Part shown: positions 34,882 to 47,285 of the stretch, one piece after another | Layout of the letters: each line of letters begins with the position of its first letter | Numbering within the stretch: position 1 is the first letter of the stretch | Notes under the pieces: model-generated | Told to the model about the DNA's origin: nothing | Seen by the model: the letters and a program-made list of their open reading frames with translations, nothing else | Databases searched by the model: none | From: Rhynchosporium graminicola | Lineage: Eukaryota; Ascomycota; Leotiomycetes; Helotiales; Ploettnerulaceae | Length of the DNA stretch: 64,000 nt | Direction of reading: 5' to 3' | Assembly: GCA_900074885.1 (NCBI GenBank) | Contig: FJUW01000042.1 | Location: 400,015 to 464,014, forward strand | Program-made: the position numbers and the translations under genes

Positions 34882-37761
34882 TCAAAACTTCTTCCAACGC
34901 AACTGCATCGCAATAGCAATAACCGGCAAAACACTGACCAACTCTCCCAACCCCGCATACGCCGGTGGGATCCGTACCTTCGGGATAACACCCGCAGCGA
35001 GCAGGATGGCAAAGACATTATACACAAAGCTCCAGATGAAATTGAACACCACACGTCGGTGGAAAGATCTCGAGAGGTCGATCAGCGTGATGATGCGTTT
35101 GAGAGATGAGTTCATGAGGATCGCATCAGCTGCACTCTGAGCTACATCCGTACCTCCTCCCATCTGCATACCGATGCTTGCTTGGGCGAGAGCTACAGCA
35201 TCGTTGGTTCCGTCGCCGCAGAAGAGGACTGTGCTGTTTGGGATGGCGAGCTGCTTTTTCACGTAGGCTTGTTTCTGGGCTGGGGTACAGCATGAGCGAG
35301 TTTTTTCTGGTGCGATTCCTAGGTGCTCGCCGATTGCCTTGACGACATGCTCGTTGTCGCCGCTGAGAAGGGAGATTGAAATGCCTCGGCGCTTGAGCTC
35401 TTGTATTGTCGAGAGAGAGTCGGGACGAAGCTGGTCTTGCAGACCGAATACAGCTGCAAGAGACCCGCTGACATCGACGCAGAAAATGGTTAGTTTGCGC
35501 TGGAGAAGTTTTTGCACGACTGGCGAGTTCTCGACTCCGAGCCACTGTGCACTCCCTCCTCGTATCTGCAGCCCTTCCGACGTTGCTTCGATGCCTTTTC
35601 CTGGTACGGAGATCACATGCTCGAGATGCACTGGCTTGGATACTTCGCTTTGCAATGTTTGCATTAGACGATTTACGCCGCTCGATACCGGATGTTTACT
35701 GTTGTTTGTCAATGCTAATATCACGGATGAGAGATCCGTAGTGGTCAGATATGAGCTGTCGACCACCGACGGATTTCCTTGAGTCAGTGTTCCTGTCTTG
35801 TCGAAGATGACATGCGAGATCTTCCGTCCTATCTCGATAGTCCCAGCTGTCTTGAAGATCAATCCATATCTCGCGCCAACACCCCCTGCGACAAGCAGTA
35901 CCATCGGCACAGCGAGACCGATCGCACAAGGGCACGAGACTATGAGTGTAGATATGGCATAAGTCATCGCATGGATGCAAGCCGTTGAGGTGCTTTCGTG
36001 TCGTAGAGCCTTCCCAACTGACACCCAGGCAACGAAGACTATGATGGCGATACCAATAACAACAGGTGTGAAGTAGCCTGCGACACGATCTGCAATTTCC
36101 TGAACTCTGGCTTTAGATGATTTCGCTTCGTCTACCATGGCACTGATGGATTGTATGGTGTTCTCGGACGGTAGTCGTGTAAGCTCAACTAGAAGCCTCC
36201 CAGAATGGTTGATCGAGCCTGCAATGACCGTCATCCCTGGCTTCTTCAGGCAAAGAGTCGATTCGCCTGTAATCAAAGACTCGTCGACCTCCGTTTCTCC
36301 TTCAAGAATCTTACCATCGGTGACGATACGGGTGTCAGGTAGAACCTGGAAGATATCGCCATATTGAAGAAGTCGACTATCAATCTCCCTATTTCTATCC
36401 TTAGGATCAACAATAATGGCGTTCTGCACCTGCAAAGACTGGATTGAGATCGACTCAACGGCCTTGTGGCGAGAATAAGCCGCAGCTGTTCGCCCGACCA
36501 AGACCAAAGTGATGAGAAGTGTACTGGTTTCAAAGAAGCCGCCTGTAGAAAGTGTTCGTCCAGCCGCCATGAATGCAAAGGCGATGACGGAATATACATA
36601 CGCCGTAGTTGTACTCAGAACCACCAGCATGTCCATTTCGATCATTCTCGAGTACCTCAATGTCTTGTATGCCTTGATGTAGAATCCATGCGCCACAAGT
36701 TGAACCAGGGTTGCTAGTACCAGCGATATGCTCCCGTAAACAACTTTGCGATCTGGCAAGTTAGCGTAGGCGAGTACGAGAACTGGTATCGTCAAGATGA
36801 CTGAAATGGCGGTCAGAAGCAAGGACTTGTGGGTTTCTTTGCGTCCAGAAGCTACATCTTGAGATGTTGGAGCGGATGCAAATTGGGCAGACTGGAAGAA
36901 TGGATCCTGGAGAAGAGTCCTAGCGCCAACGACTTTGGGATCATATGTAATGCGAATCTTCTCTCTACCTACAGAGATCATACTGGTCAGTCCAGAAGGG
37001 AATGGTCCGTCCGGTACTGAGACTCCTGCTGGCAAGATGAGATCCAATTCTTCGCCGGAACTGTTAGCTTTGATACATGAGAAGCCAGTCATCTGCTCGA
37101 TAACGTGTCCGATATTTCCGCTGTGCAAGACTTCCGATGGCTTCAAATTGAACTCAGTTTCTGCTAGCAGTAGACTGGTTTTGATGTTTGAGATGGCTCC
37201 GATTGAGTCTAGGACTTTCCGCAAGTTCGATTCGCACCCTGTACACGTCATTCCCTGTACATTCAACACGACTCTCTCAACCTGGCAGGATATTCCGTTA
37301 TCATCAATCTCGACTATTGTGGAGGATGAATCTTGTGAATCTTCTCCGATTTTTTCGACACATGACTGCGAGGTGGTAGAGTCCGTGTCGATTTCGTGCA
37401 CATGTCCAGATAATTTTCGGACGCAGCATAGCTTTTCAGAACAACTTGAGACTTTGGATGAGCCGGATGCAGGAGCGGGAGGATGCAATAGCGTCTTGGA
37501 GCAGTGGTTGGTCTCTTTATGAGCGAGAAGAGTGTCTTTAAGCCTCACAGCTGGTTGTATATGGTGGCCATGGTGATGATTTCCGTGGTAGAGCTCTCCT
37601 AAGATCTCGGGAAGGGATCCGCAGATAACAGTTGTATGGCCTATCTGAGTTTTGAATGGAGGGCCATGGGTGGAAACTTCTGTGGATGTTATTTCTCTTT
37701 TGGATGAATTGCTGCAATTTGAATCGCTGCAACAAGGCGCCATGATTGTGCAGTAACCCAA
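34882..37761 (-). CDS. CPx (P1B-type) copper-transporting ATPase
   Basis: ATP-driven export of Cu(I) or a related soft metal. A single exon of 959 residues. The N-terminus is Cys/His-rich (APCCSDSNCSNSS; NHHHGHH at 61-67), followed by one heavy-metal-associated domain with GMTCTGC (Cys 173 and 176). The P-type core is complete: actuator TGES (498-501), transmembrane CPC (610-612, the Cu-type CPx motif), DKTGT phosphorylation site (654-658), nucleotide-binding HP (690-691) and the GDGTNDA hinge. Eight hydrophobic segments fit the P1B plan. MAPCC, six codons downstream, is an equally good start. One HMA domain plus a Cys/His-rich tail resembles fungal copper-detoxifying ATPases (CrpA-like) more than Ccc2. 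It is the last intact gene before the RIP-degraded block. Confidence 0.95.
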   Translation of the reverse strand: MGYCTIMAPCCSDSNCSNSSKREITSTEVSTHGPPFKTQIGHTTVICGSLPEILGELYHGNHHHGHHIQPAVRLKDTLLAHKETNHCSKTLLHPPAPASGSSKVSSCSEKLCCVRKLSGHVHEIDTDSTTSQSCVEKIGEDSQDSSSTIVEIDDNGISCQVERVVLNVQGMTCTGCESNLRKVLDSIGAISNIKTSLLLAETEFNLKPSEVLHSGNIGHVIEQMTGFSCIKANSSGEELDLILPAGVSVPDGPFPSGLTSMISVGREKIRITYDPKVVGARTLLQDPFFQSAQFASAPTSQDVASGRKETHKSLLLTAISVILTIPVLVLAYANLPDRKVVYGSISLVLATLVQLVAHGFYIKAYKTLRYSRMIEMDMLVVLSTTTAYVYSVIAFAFMAAGRTLSTGGFFETSTLLITLVLVGRTAAAYSRHKAVESISIQSLQVQNAIIVDPKDRNREIDSRLLQYGDIFQVLPDTRIVTDGKILEGETEVDESLITGESTLCLKKPGMTVIAGSINHSGRLLVELTRLPSENTIQSISAMVDEAKSSKARVQEIADRVAGYFTPVVIGIAIIVFVAWVSVGKALRHESTSTACIHAMTYAISTLIVSCPCAIGLAVPMVLLVAGGVGARYGLIFKTAGTIEIGRKISHVIFDKTGTLTQGNPSVVDSSYLTTTDLSSVILALTNNSKHPVSSGVNRLMQTLQSEVSKPVHLEHVISVPGKGIEATSEGLQIRGGSAQWLGVENSPVVQKLLQRKLTIFCVDVSGSLAAVFGLQDQLRPDSLSTIQELKRRGISISLLSGDNEHVVKAIGEHLGIAPEKTRSCCTPAQKQAYVKKQLAIPNSTVLFCGDGTNDAVALAQASIGMQMGGGTDVAQSAADAILMNSSLKRIITLIDLSRSFHRRVVFNFIWSFVYNVFAILLAAGVIPKVRIPPAYAGLGELVSVLPVIAIAMQLRWKKF

Positions 37762-39050
37762 ACAACGATGCTCAAATGCTGTGGATGAGAGAGTGCATTG
37801 TTTCCCAGAGCTAGACTCGTTCCTAGAAATACTTCCATCAAGAAGGAATGAAGGGGAAATTATGCAAGCAGTCCGTAAATCGAGTTCGCCTGGTTGATTC
37901 TATCAGATGAGATAGGTCCGAGATAGAGCCTCGGATCCAATAAAAAACATCACTGTAAGGTACAGTCGGCAAGACACATAACACTGCGTGACGACCTCGC
38001 GAAGACAAGGAAATACAAAATGGAAGTATCATGGTACGAAATCTCGGTGTCAATATACTGTAACAAGACACACTCATGTCTCGGAAAGCTGCAGTATCTT
38101 AATCTACCCGAGATCGCCATCTGATGTGACAAAGATCAGAATCTCGTCTTGAACGAAATTGAGACTTGCTATAGTCTTCGGGCTTCTATTTTCAATAGCC
38201 CTACAGCTATCATGAGCTTGATTAGAGCCTTTCGGCGAGCGGTGGCTCTACGCGCGACATCGCTTGGGATAGATCTTGCTGATATCGACTTGAAGAACTT
38301 TCTGCTTGATTGGAAGAAGTTCCGCAGTGCAGAGGTCCGTGCATGACTTTCCCATTTCTCGCAGCTTCAATAACTGCTTCGCAGGTTGACGCACATCTGC
38401 TGTGGTTTAACGTACCGCAACAGTCGTACGGGAAGAAACGTCAATAACGGCAATGTGACAGGCCAGGCCATATCAGGTGGCAGGAGGGAAGGTGCACCAG
38501 TTTAGGTGCACGCCATTAGTCAGCATTCCACAACCTAGAAAGAACTCCACCACGCCTTAGATAGAAACACAAGACTTCTACACCGTTCAATTCCTGGGAC
38601 TATACTACCACAGGCCATCAGTAACAGTAATAAAGGGAGGACATCTCGTGCTCAACAGCAGCATAATCGCAGCTGGAAGCAGAGAATACGATTGAACGGG
38701 AATGAGGCCACAAGGCATACACACACTATTTGCCTGTAGCGGGCACGTAAAGCTCGAGCATGCCACTTTATACCGATAAATTAGCGTGCTTAAGCCTTGT
38801 TTAATAATTATTTCCTTCTTTAAAATTACTACTGATTATGTGTATGCGAGGATAAAATTTAGTAAGGATACGTCATATGAAGCATTCTTAGCATGTAGCT
38901 TCGTGATCATAGAAGTACTAGAATTGCCCCCTGCGTCTACTATTCTTTCGACTTCCCCACGTCAATTTTTATGGCTAGCGAAAAGCGGCATGCAGGCTTT
39001 TTGGTATGGTATGTGATTGTGCCTTATTGTGATGTCACTGGATTTCCACC
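37762..39050. other. gene-poor transition into AT-rich DNA
   Basis: Carries the copper ATPase promoter. Base composition shifts to AT-rich, CpA/TpG-poor sequence between about 38770 and 39080. A short frame at 38149-38346 and another at 38786-39016 have no domain. No gene supported. Confidence 0.5.
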
Positions 39051-39932
39051 TAGCTAGTAGCGCACAGACCTCTCTCTTCCATAGATTACTCTCAAGGTTT
39101 CCAAACCTTCTCTAGAATAAAACTACGCTTTTCTAGAGCTTCTATTCGCACACCTTTTCTAGTGACTACCGCAGGGAGAGATCAAGCTACACCTCTCTCT
39201 ATAAGCAATTCTTTCGCGTTTCAATTTCTTCTCCCAAAGAAACTAGTAAACCTAGCAATAGTACTAGCGGCGCCTACTACCCACGTAACGCCTAGGCATT
39301 AAGATCGCCTCAGAATTTCAGCTCTAGGACCTTAGTAAACCCCAGATATCGACGGAATATTCACGAAGAATCCTATGATATCGGAAGGCCTCAGATTATA
39401 AGGATATATACCCTCCTAACTATACGTAGCTATTTACACTAAGTACTCTTATATATTTCAGGATTCTTCTAGGCCTTAGAATTAGTAGAAAGAAGTATCT
39501 AGATCTACTACCTGCAGCTTCCCTAAAGATAATAACCCTATATCCCGGTAAGGAAGTCATACTCTAGGCAAATATTATCTCGAAACCCTATATCCCAGCT
39601 TTTCCCTTCGAGAGCCTCGAGTGATCTAAACCGGCCCTACTATCTCCCTTTCGAGCCCACCTCGAAACAAGAATATTACCGCTAACTTAGCTTCGAGCTA
39701 ATTATAGATAATATTAATACTAAAAGCTAAATAATACTACTATAACTAGCTATAATTACTATAATACCTTAATAATATTTAGTACTCTAGTAGTAAAGAA
39801 TCTAATAATATTAATTCTTTCTTCTAAGAGTTAATAGATAATATACTTATATAGTCGCCTAAGATATACCCTAACTACTAAACCTCAGAATCTAATATAG
39901 TAGATTTAGTATATCCTTATACTATCTTATAG
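39051..39932. repeat. RIP-degraded repeat DNA, family unknown
   Basis: AT-rich sequence dominated by TA steps with very few CA or TG dinucleotides, and no open frame. Its origin cannot be recognised. CTCGAG-containing segments near 39620 recall other parts of the retroelement block. Confidence 0.6.
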
Positions 39933-40719
39933 TGTAACGGGGTTAAGGTTAGGCTCACACCAACTACGCCATTTGGATCAAAAGATCACAATATTCAGCG
40001 CACGCTGAATACGCCTAACACCGTACATATACAACCGACTATACTATCACGTGCCCATTACATATAGCCCTTATATATAAATCTATACGAAGAATTAAAG
40101 AGATTAACTTAAAAGTTCTCTAAATTTTAAATTTTCGAGAACCCGAATATTAAGGAACTTACTTATCTTATCTTAGCTCGAGCAGTCTCGAAGCTAATCC
40201 TACCTTACCCTATAACTTCTATATAGCCTCCCTCGAGCTAATCTAGTACTATATTAGTAGCTAAGATAAACTCTATATATTAACTTTATAGCTAGAAAGT
40301 ATTAAAACCCTTAAGATATAATAGTAACTATATATCAGGAGAATTACTAATTATATAGTTATATATATTAGAGTCTTAATTAGTATTAAGTTTCTAAAAC
40401 TTCAAATTAGTTAAATATTTAATAAGAATAAGCTTTATACCTGATACTTATCATTATAAGCTAAAAAGTATCTAAAAGAGTATAACTTCTTAAGAACTAT
40501 CTACTCTATCGACACTAAAGAAGCTACTAAATATAGCTTAAACTTAAAACCTCTAATAATCAGTATAGATAACGAAGCTAATATAGCTACTATATTAAGC
40601 TAATATAATTATAAAGAAGAGAGGAGAAATACTAGAGATAGCTAAGATACTAACCTCCTTATAAGCGTTTAAAGTTTCTATCTTTAATTAAACTTACGTA
40701 AGATATAAGTAAACCCCGC
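39933..40719 (+). mobile_element. probable fragment of another LTR retroelement
   Basis: Begins TGTAACGGGGTTAAGG, typical of an LTR start, with about 100 bp that escaped RIP, including a perfect inverted repeat at 39993-40010. It is followed by heavily mutated sequence and, near 40336, a TATATCAGGAGAATT stretch that may be a primer-binding site/leader. No second LTR is seen. It ends where family A begins. Confidence 0.35.
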
Positions 40720-43700
40720 TGTTACGAATCGGCCTGGTTCTTAGTACTAAAACTGTCCTGGTATCAGAATACTGATAGTACTACCTAGTAGTATATACTA
40801 GACGAGTTTTAGTACTAGAAGAAGTTAGTACTATTAGAGGAAAGGCATTAATATAGTTATGATATAAACTAGCGAGTAGTACTATACGCTTACTTATATT
40901 ATAGTAATAATAGTATTATAGCTATAGGTAATCTGGGATCACGTGATATGCTAGACTACTAGATAAGTCGCGAGGGCTTGCACGCTCTGTAAGACGGTCT
41001 TATATAGCTAGTATAAGGGAACGAAAGCTCTATATAAGACTAGCACTTCTGCTATTAGATAGGAGCTTCGTACTTAAGTTCATATAGTAATTAATACTTA
41101 CTTATAACGTCTTAATTCTAATTAAGAACTAAACTTCTTATTTACTTTACTTTATAGCTAATACTAACTAACGAGCTTATATACCGCGTACTAGTTAGAA
41201 CTAAGAACTTTATACTTTAAGTACCTTACTTAAAGTATTATTAGTAAGAACGAAATAGCTACTAAAGAAGGATCTATTATAAGAGAAAGCTCTTAGACTA
41301 ATAGGCCGGATAAAGTTAATAAGGTTAATAAGAGTATACCGCTTTATATAAACTTACCTAATACTTATTATAGGAACTATAATAAACTAGGATAGTTTAT
41401 CCTCTAGTACTAGATATACCTCGCCTTTAATAGGGATAAGTTCGAAGCAGACTCTCTTAAAGTCCTATAGATCGCCTTATTCCTCTGTAATACTATAGCT
41501 TACTAGATTAAGCTAGCTTTAAGTAACTACTTAGTTAATCGATACTTATTTAGAGCTTATTTTACTATTATAACTGAAAAAAGCTAAGTTATCTTTCGAA
41601 CTTCTATAGGTTTTACTAATACTATTAAAGGAGTCTTCGGAGACCCTAATAAGAAGGAATAAGACGAGAAGCACCTGCTCGGGATTCGATAATAAGGATC
41701 TATCTATAAATATACTACCGAGTTCTATTACTATTCTATATAGTTAGACTAGATAGATAGTAGATTAAGAGCTTAATACTATCGAGGCCTTAAGGATTAT
41801 ATTAAGGATAAGCTCTCTAGGGCTAGTAAACTAAGTAACTTAGAGGACTTAATTAGATTATCTACTACTATCAATAAACGAATCTAAGAATAAGTAAAAG
41901 AAAAAGGAGAATACTTTATACTTATTTATCTCTAGAAGCCTTAATTTCTATAATAATATAATAAGTAATAGGGGAATTTCTAGCTTTACCTAAGTAATAA
42001 ATATAACTATTATAATCTAATAGAATTAGATAAGGTAAAAAGAAGATCTAAGGGCTAAGCTAAGAAAGATAAATATTAAGAGAAAGGTCTTTATTATATA
42101 TATAATAAGCTAGGATACCTCGTATATGATTATTCTTAGAGGAAGAAATAGAGAGGGAAACTCTGAAATAAACTTAAGAGAGAATTCGGACTAGTAGAAA
42201 GGAAGCTAAATTACTAAGAAGCTTCTAGTATAGAATAGAGTTCGTAGGACTTTATAACTTATAAATCTAGCGAAGGATTCGAAGAAAACTTAATTAAACT
42301 TCTAGATAAAGACTAAGAAAGCTAGAGTATTATAGATAAAAGAAACTAATTATATAATAACTTTCTATATAATAACGAAAACTAGACTCTTTAAAATTAT
42401 AATAATAGAAGAAGAATATAAGTTTATAATAAAACTAAGTCCGATTTTATAGAGTATTATCGAACTTATAATATACTTAACCCGGATATAGACTATATTA
42501 TTACTTATTATAATACTATTACTATTATATTTTAAGTTAATACTAGGGATATCGAGGAACGACTAGATTATTATATAGCTAACCTTAAAGAAGAACTTAA
42601 ACTAAAAGAGTTTGAATAACTAGATTAGTTTCTTTAGATAAAAGATACCTAAGCTATTACTAAAGAAATAAGAGAGGAATATTATTAGTAGAGAAGATAG
42701 TACTTATTATAACTATTTACTTATTAAAGAATAATACTAGATCTAATCTAAGGGTAAGCTAATCTCTACTACTATATATTATATACTCTGATTACCTACG
42801 AACCTAGCCTTAGGACTTAGTTAGACGAAATAATAAGGAGAATTATTAAGAAAGCACGTAATTACTTTATAACTAAACTACTATACTTAGAACTTATTAC
42901 TACTAGAGAGTTCGATCAGTTAATCTTATTAGTTATAATAGATAATATTAAGATAAAAGCACTTATCGATTCAGGAGCTATAAGACGCTTTATAAACTCG
43001 GCTTTTATTAAGAAATAGAATATTCCTACTATTATTAACCTAAAGCTATATTACTTTACTTTATTAGATAGAAAAAGCACTAGATTAGATAGATAAGTCT
43101 ATAGAAAGATAAGAGGAATAAAGATAATTATTAATAGATACGAAGAAATACTCTACTTCGATATAATACTTACTAGATAATATAATATTATATTAAGAAT
43201 ATTATAGCTATATAATTATAATCTTAGTGTAAACTAAGTAACTAAGAAAGTTACGTTTAGTAACTATAAATATAAATATAATTAACTAGCTAGTAAAAAA
43301 GAGGCTAGCGCTACCTCCTTAATAATAATACTAATAGACTCTAGCTAGTTAAGTTAGGTTCTTAGTTAGATAGAACTTAGGAATTATCTTAGTTAGATAG
43401 ATAATATTCAGGAGTAGCTACTCGAACTATATAGGAAGTTCTTAAAACTATTCGAGGATCCGTAGGATATAAGAGCTCTACTTAAGTATAAACTCTAAGA
43501 TTATGAAATAAACTTTAAAGATAGATTTATACTTATCGCAGAGAAACTTCGCTATTATAATTATAATACTATAAGAACGCTTAAGGAGTATTAAGAGTTA
43601 AGTATAAAGAAAAGATAGATTCGGAAATCTAAGTTACTATATACTATTAATATACTAGTAGTTAAGAAGGCAGGAGATCCTAAGGGAAGATTATATAGAG

Positions 43701-43782
43701 ACTATCAGATAATTAATAGTAGAACTATAAGAGATATATATCTTTTACTAAACGTATAGTACTTATAAGATAAGCTAGCTAG
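40720..43782 (+). mobile_element. Ty3/gypsy element A1, 5' part (LTR, gag, protease, start of RT)
   Basis: Begins TGTTACGAATCGG and matches the start of copy A2 at 54212 for about 940 bp. Through many stops the plus strand still reads as gag (FGDPNK...EKHLLGIR..GS and a YYRGLKDYIKDKLS capsid pattern, about 41300-41880), a CCHC zinc knuckle at about 42095-42140 with Cys/His codons turned to Tyr, and an aspartic protease still showing LIDSGA near 42961. The beginning of reverse transcriptase (KKAGDPKGRLYRDYQIIN, about 43660-43780) follows. It stops abruptly at 43782, where the LTR of element B1 is inserted. No frame is intact. Confidence 0.85.
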
Positions 43783-43964
43783 TGTAATGGGTCTGTGCGC
43801 CTAGTGCCTCCCACTCCTGTATTTCAGAATTAGAGAGAAAGGAAGAACCTTCTCTCCTTAGTAATTAGTTTCTATATGAACTAGATTATTACTAGCGAAT
43901 CTCTAGCGATAGTTCTATTATTCTATTATACTTACTTACTTTAGCGTACTAAGTAATTATTATA
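43783..43964 (+). repeat. LTR of element B1 (5' LTR)
   Basis: 182 bp, TGTAATGGG...ATTATTATA, aligned end to end without gaps to the LTRs at 47104 and 53764. The first 45 bp retain many TG and CA steps; the rest are depleted. Confidence 0.88.
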
Positions 43965-46900
43965 TTCTAATTGCTTTTACTTAATATTAGCTTAAATAGT
44001 TATAATAGCTTAAAGCGGAGAATCCTCTACTGTATTATCCTGACTTATACTCTAAGACGATTCTATTAGGGCCTAGATAATACCTAGCGATATACTAATA
44101 GATAACCTTTTAGTTCTATAAGAGAAACTTCGATCGCTAAAGAAATAGAACGATATCTTAGATAACTTTATAGTTAAGTACTAATAAATATTTAATAAAG
44201 ACCTTACTTAATACTCTCCGGAAGCTATTATAAGAGCACGACTCTACTAAGCTTATATATCCGAAGACCTTATCTTAAGTATAGAGAGAAATATCAGTCG
44301 ATTAGTAGCTCCCGAAGAATCGCTAATTCCTCGCTAGGATAAAAGTAAATATATAATTCTATTAGAATATAAGAGTAAGAGCTAAAGAGAGCTTACTAAG
44401 TACTTATAAGCTTATAACTAAGTCTTCGACTATAATACTAAAAGGTATCTAACTAATCTTATTAAGATTAAATAAGTGATAATATTACTCTATAAGGAAC
44501 TAATAAACACTTAGGAAAAGTTCAGAAAGTATACTTTAAATACTCTTTATAAGATAACCTAAGAAAGTTATAAAGAGTTTCTAGCGAATCTCTAGCTACT
44601 TCTTATCTTATAAAGAGTAACTAACTTATAGGACTATAAGAATACTCGCTAGAGGCTAAGTTAATTAATCAGGGAGTTTATTAATTATCTAGAAGAGAAA
44701 GAAGAATAACTTGAACTTTTTACTAAGTATTAATTATAAGATATCTTATTTAATAAGATCCGCCTAGAGATTCGCTAGAAAATCGTCGAGAATAGTTAAG
44801 CTAATAGACTTTAGACCTAAGACTAAGTTATTTCTACTATTACTCTTTAAGAGACTTATATCTTATCTAGAGGTACTAATAGTAATAAAAGATAAAAAGA
44901 ACCTAAAGAGTAGAAATATAAGGAGTTAAACGCGAAGAAGGATAACTCGTATAAGTACTAGCGAAGAACTAATAATCGACGAGATAAGAGCTAATAAAAA
45001 TAAGAAGGAAGAAGAGATCTAAATAGTATACTTATTAGGAATCGACTAATAAGACGGGATATCTTTAAGGTTTAGTACTACTCTTATAACGAATATAGAT
45101 ATATCTCTCTAAACTATCTAAAATTAAATACTAGTAATACTAAAGATAAACGCTAAGGAAAGCTATAACTTATAGTATCTTCTATATCCGGACTAAGTTT
45201 ACTAGATAATAAGATAGAAATCTAAATAAAGATTCTATCTTAAGGTAAATAGAAATCGATAACTACTTTTATTAATAATAGAGTAGAAGATAACTTTATA
45301 TTAAGACTAGTTACTAAAGAATACGAGCTTGAACTTACTAGCGAAGGACTAAGGACTTTTTAGATACTTTCACGGAATAAAAGCGTTATCTTTAGTACTA
45401 TAGTCGCTTAGGTAGAGATAGCCGATTCGATTAGATAGACTAGAGTCGATACTCTTCAGCTAAGAGTTATCGATATGCTAAGTATAGATCTAATATTAGG
45501 GTAGCTATAGTTAGAGGATATAGATCCTTAGATAAGCTTTAAGAATAAGTAATAGAAATTTCCTTATAAATTAAAGGATTCAGATAACCTTAATATTATA
45601 GCACCTCGAGCTTTTATAACTCTTATTAACGAATAGAAATCTCCTGTATACGCTATAATACTCAACTTATATATTATACGCTAGATAGATACTAGCGATA
45701 CGCTTACTATTCCCTTCGCATATAGTAGCTTTAAGGATATGTTCTCCGAAGAAAAGGAAAGCGAGCTATCTCTATTAGAGGGCTACTAATATACTATTAA
45801 ACTAGAACTAGAAGTAAAGGTACCTTATTCTCTAATCTATAACCTCTCCGAGAAAGAACTAGAGGTTCTCCGGGATACTTTAACTTATTAGAGGCGAAAG
45901 GTTAGATAAGGAAAAGTAAGAGTCCTATAGGCGTACTTATTCTCTTTATACTAAAGAAAGATAATAGTCTCCGTTTATATATCGATTACTAGGCGCTGAA
46001 TAAAATTACGATTAAGGACTAGTACTCTCTGCTATTAATTAGCGAAACGCTAGATAGGCTCTAGGATACTAGAGTATTTACTAAATTAGACTTATAAAAC
46101 GCTTATTACCGCGTCCGAATTCGCTAGGGTAATAAATAGAAAACTGTATTCTGTACCTGATACGAGTACTACGAGTACTAGGTTATGCCGTTTGGATTAT
46201 CAAATGCGCTAGCGACTTTCTAGGTATTTATTAATAATACGCTAGCAGGCCTTATCGATATTACTTGTATTATATATCTTAATAATATCCTGATCTATTC
46301 TATTGACTTGTTATAATATAAATAATACGTCTGCTAAGTACTAGAGAGACTTCGGTATATAAACCTCTTTATTAAGTTATTAAAGTGCTCCTTTAATACT
46401 AAAAGTATAGAGTTTCTAGGATATATTATCTCCTTAGCTAGCGTTTTAATAGATATAAGCCGGATAGATACTATTAGGGAATAGCTAGAGCTTGAAAATA
46501 TTAGAGATATATAAATTTTTATTAGTTTTATAAACTTCTACTAGTGATTTATTATAAGATTCTTAGCGATTATCTGACTTCTGATAAGTTTAATAAGTAA
46601 TAAGAAGAAAAGGTAACTTACTCTTGCTTTTAGATAGAGTGCTATAGAAAGGGAGGCTTTTAACGCGTTGAAATATATATTTATTATAGTACCTTTTCTT
46701 ATGTACTTCGATCTATTAAAGCCGAGGAAGCTAGAGACTAATACTTCTAGGTTTATTATCGCGGGAATCCTATCTTAGCCTAGAGAGTAGCTAGCGAAAG
46801 AAGGGGAAAAGGCTATCTAGTACCTTATCGCGTTCTTTAGTAAAAAGCTAGAACCTGCTAAGTTGAATTATAAAGTATATAATTAAGAACTCCTTATAAT

Positions 46901-47103
46901 TATTAAGTGTTTTATATACTAGAGGTATTACCTTGAAGGTAGTATAGCTCTAGTTAAGGTATTAATAGATTATAATAACCTCTATTACTTTATGATTACG
47001 ATAGTATTAAGCTAGCGATAAGCTAGATAAGCTCTAGAGCTATCTAAGTATAACTTTATATTAAGTTATAGATAAGGGAAAAATAATCCCGCTAATAGAC
47101 TAT
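43783..47103 (+). mobile_element. Ty3/gypsy chromovirus-type element B1, 5' part
   Basis: Starts with a 182-bp LTR (43783-43964) inserted in the RT of A1. The internal sequence is collinear with B2 at 47286-50430: gag, a tyrosine-converted zinc knuckle near 45070-45120, protease, RT (about 45950-46330) and the start of RNase H. It is cut at 47103 by insertion of B2; the reading resumes at 53946. Every frame contains stops. Divergence from B2 is scattered and mostly C/T or G/A, as RIP produces. Confidence 0.88.
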
Positions 47104-47285
47104 TGTAATGGGTCTGTGCGCCTAGTGCCTCCTACTCCTGTATTTCAGAATTGGAGAGGAAGGAAGAACCTTCTCTCCTTAGTAATTAGTTTCTATATTA
47201 ACTAGATTATTACTAGCGAACCTCTAGCGATTATTCTATTATTCTATTATACTTATTTACCTTAGCGTACTAAGTGATTATTATA
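47104..47285 (+). repeat. 5' LTR of element B2
   Basis: 182 bp beginning TGTAATGGGTCTGTGCG and ending TGATTATTATA. It is preceded by the target-site copy ACTAT. Confidence 0.9.

Noticed and set aside
34753..35782. Plus-strand frames across the copper ATPase gene
   Set aside because: They mirror the ATPase coding strand and have no domain of their own.
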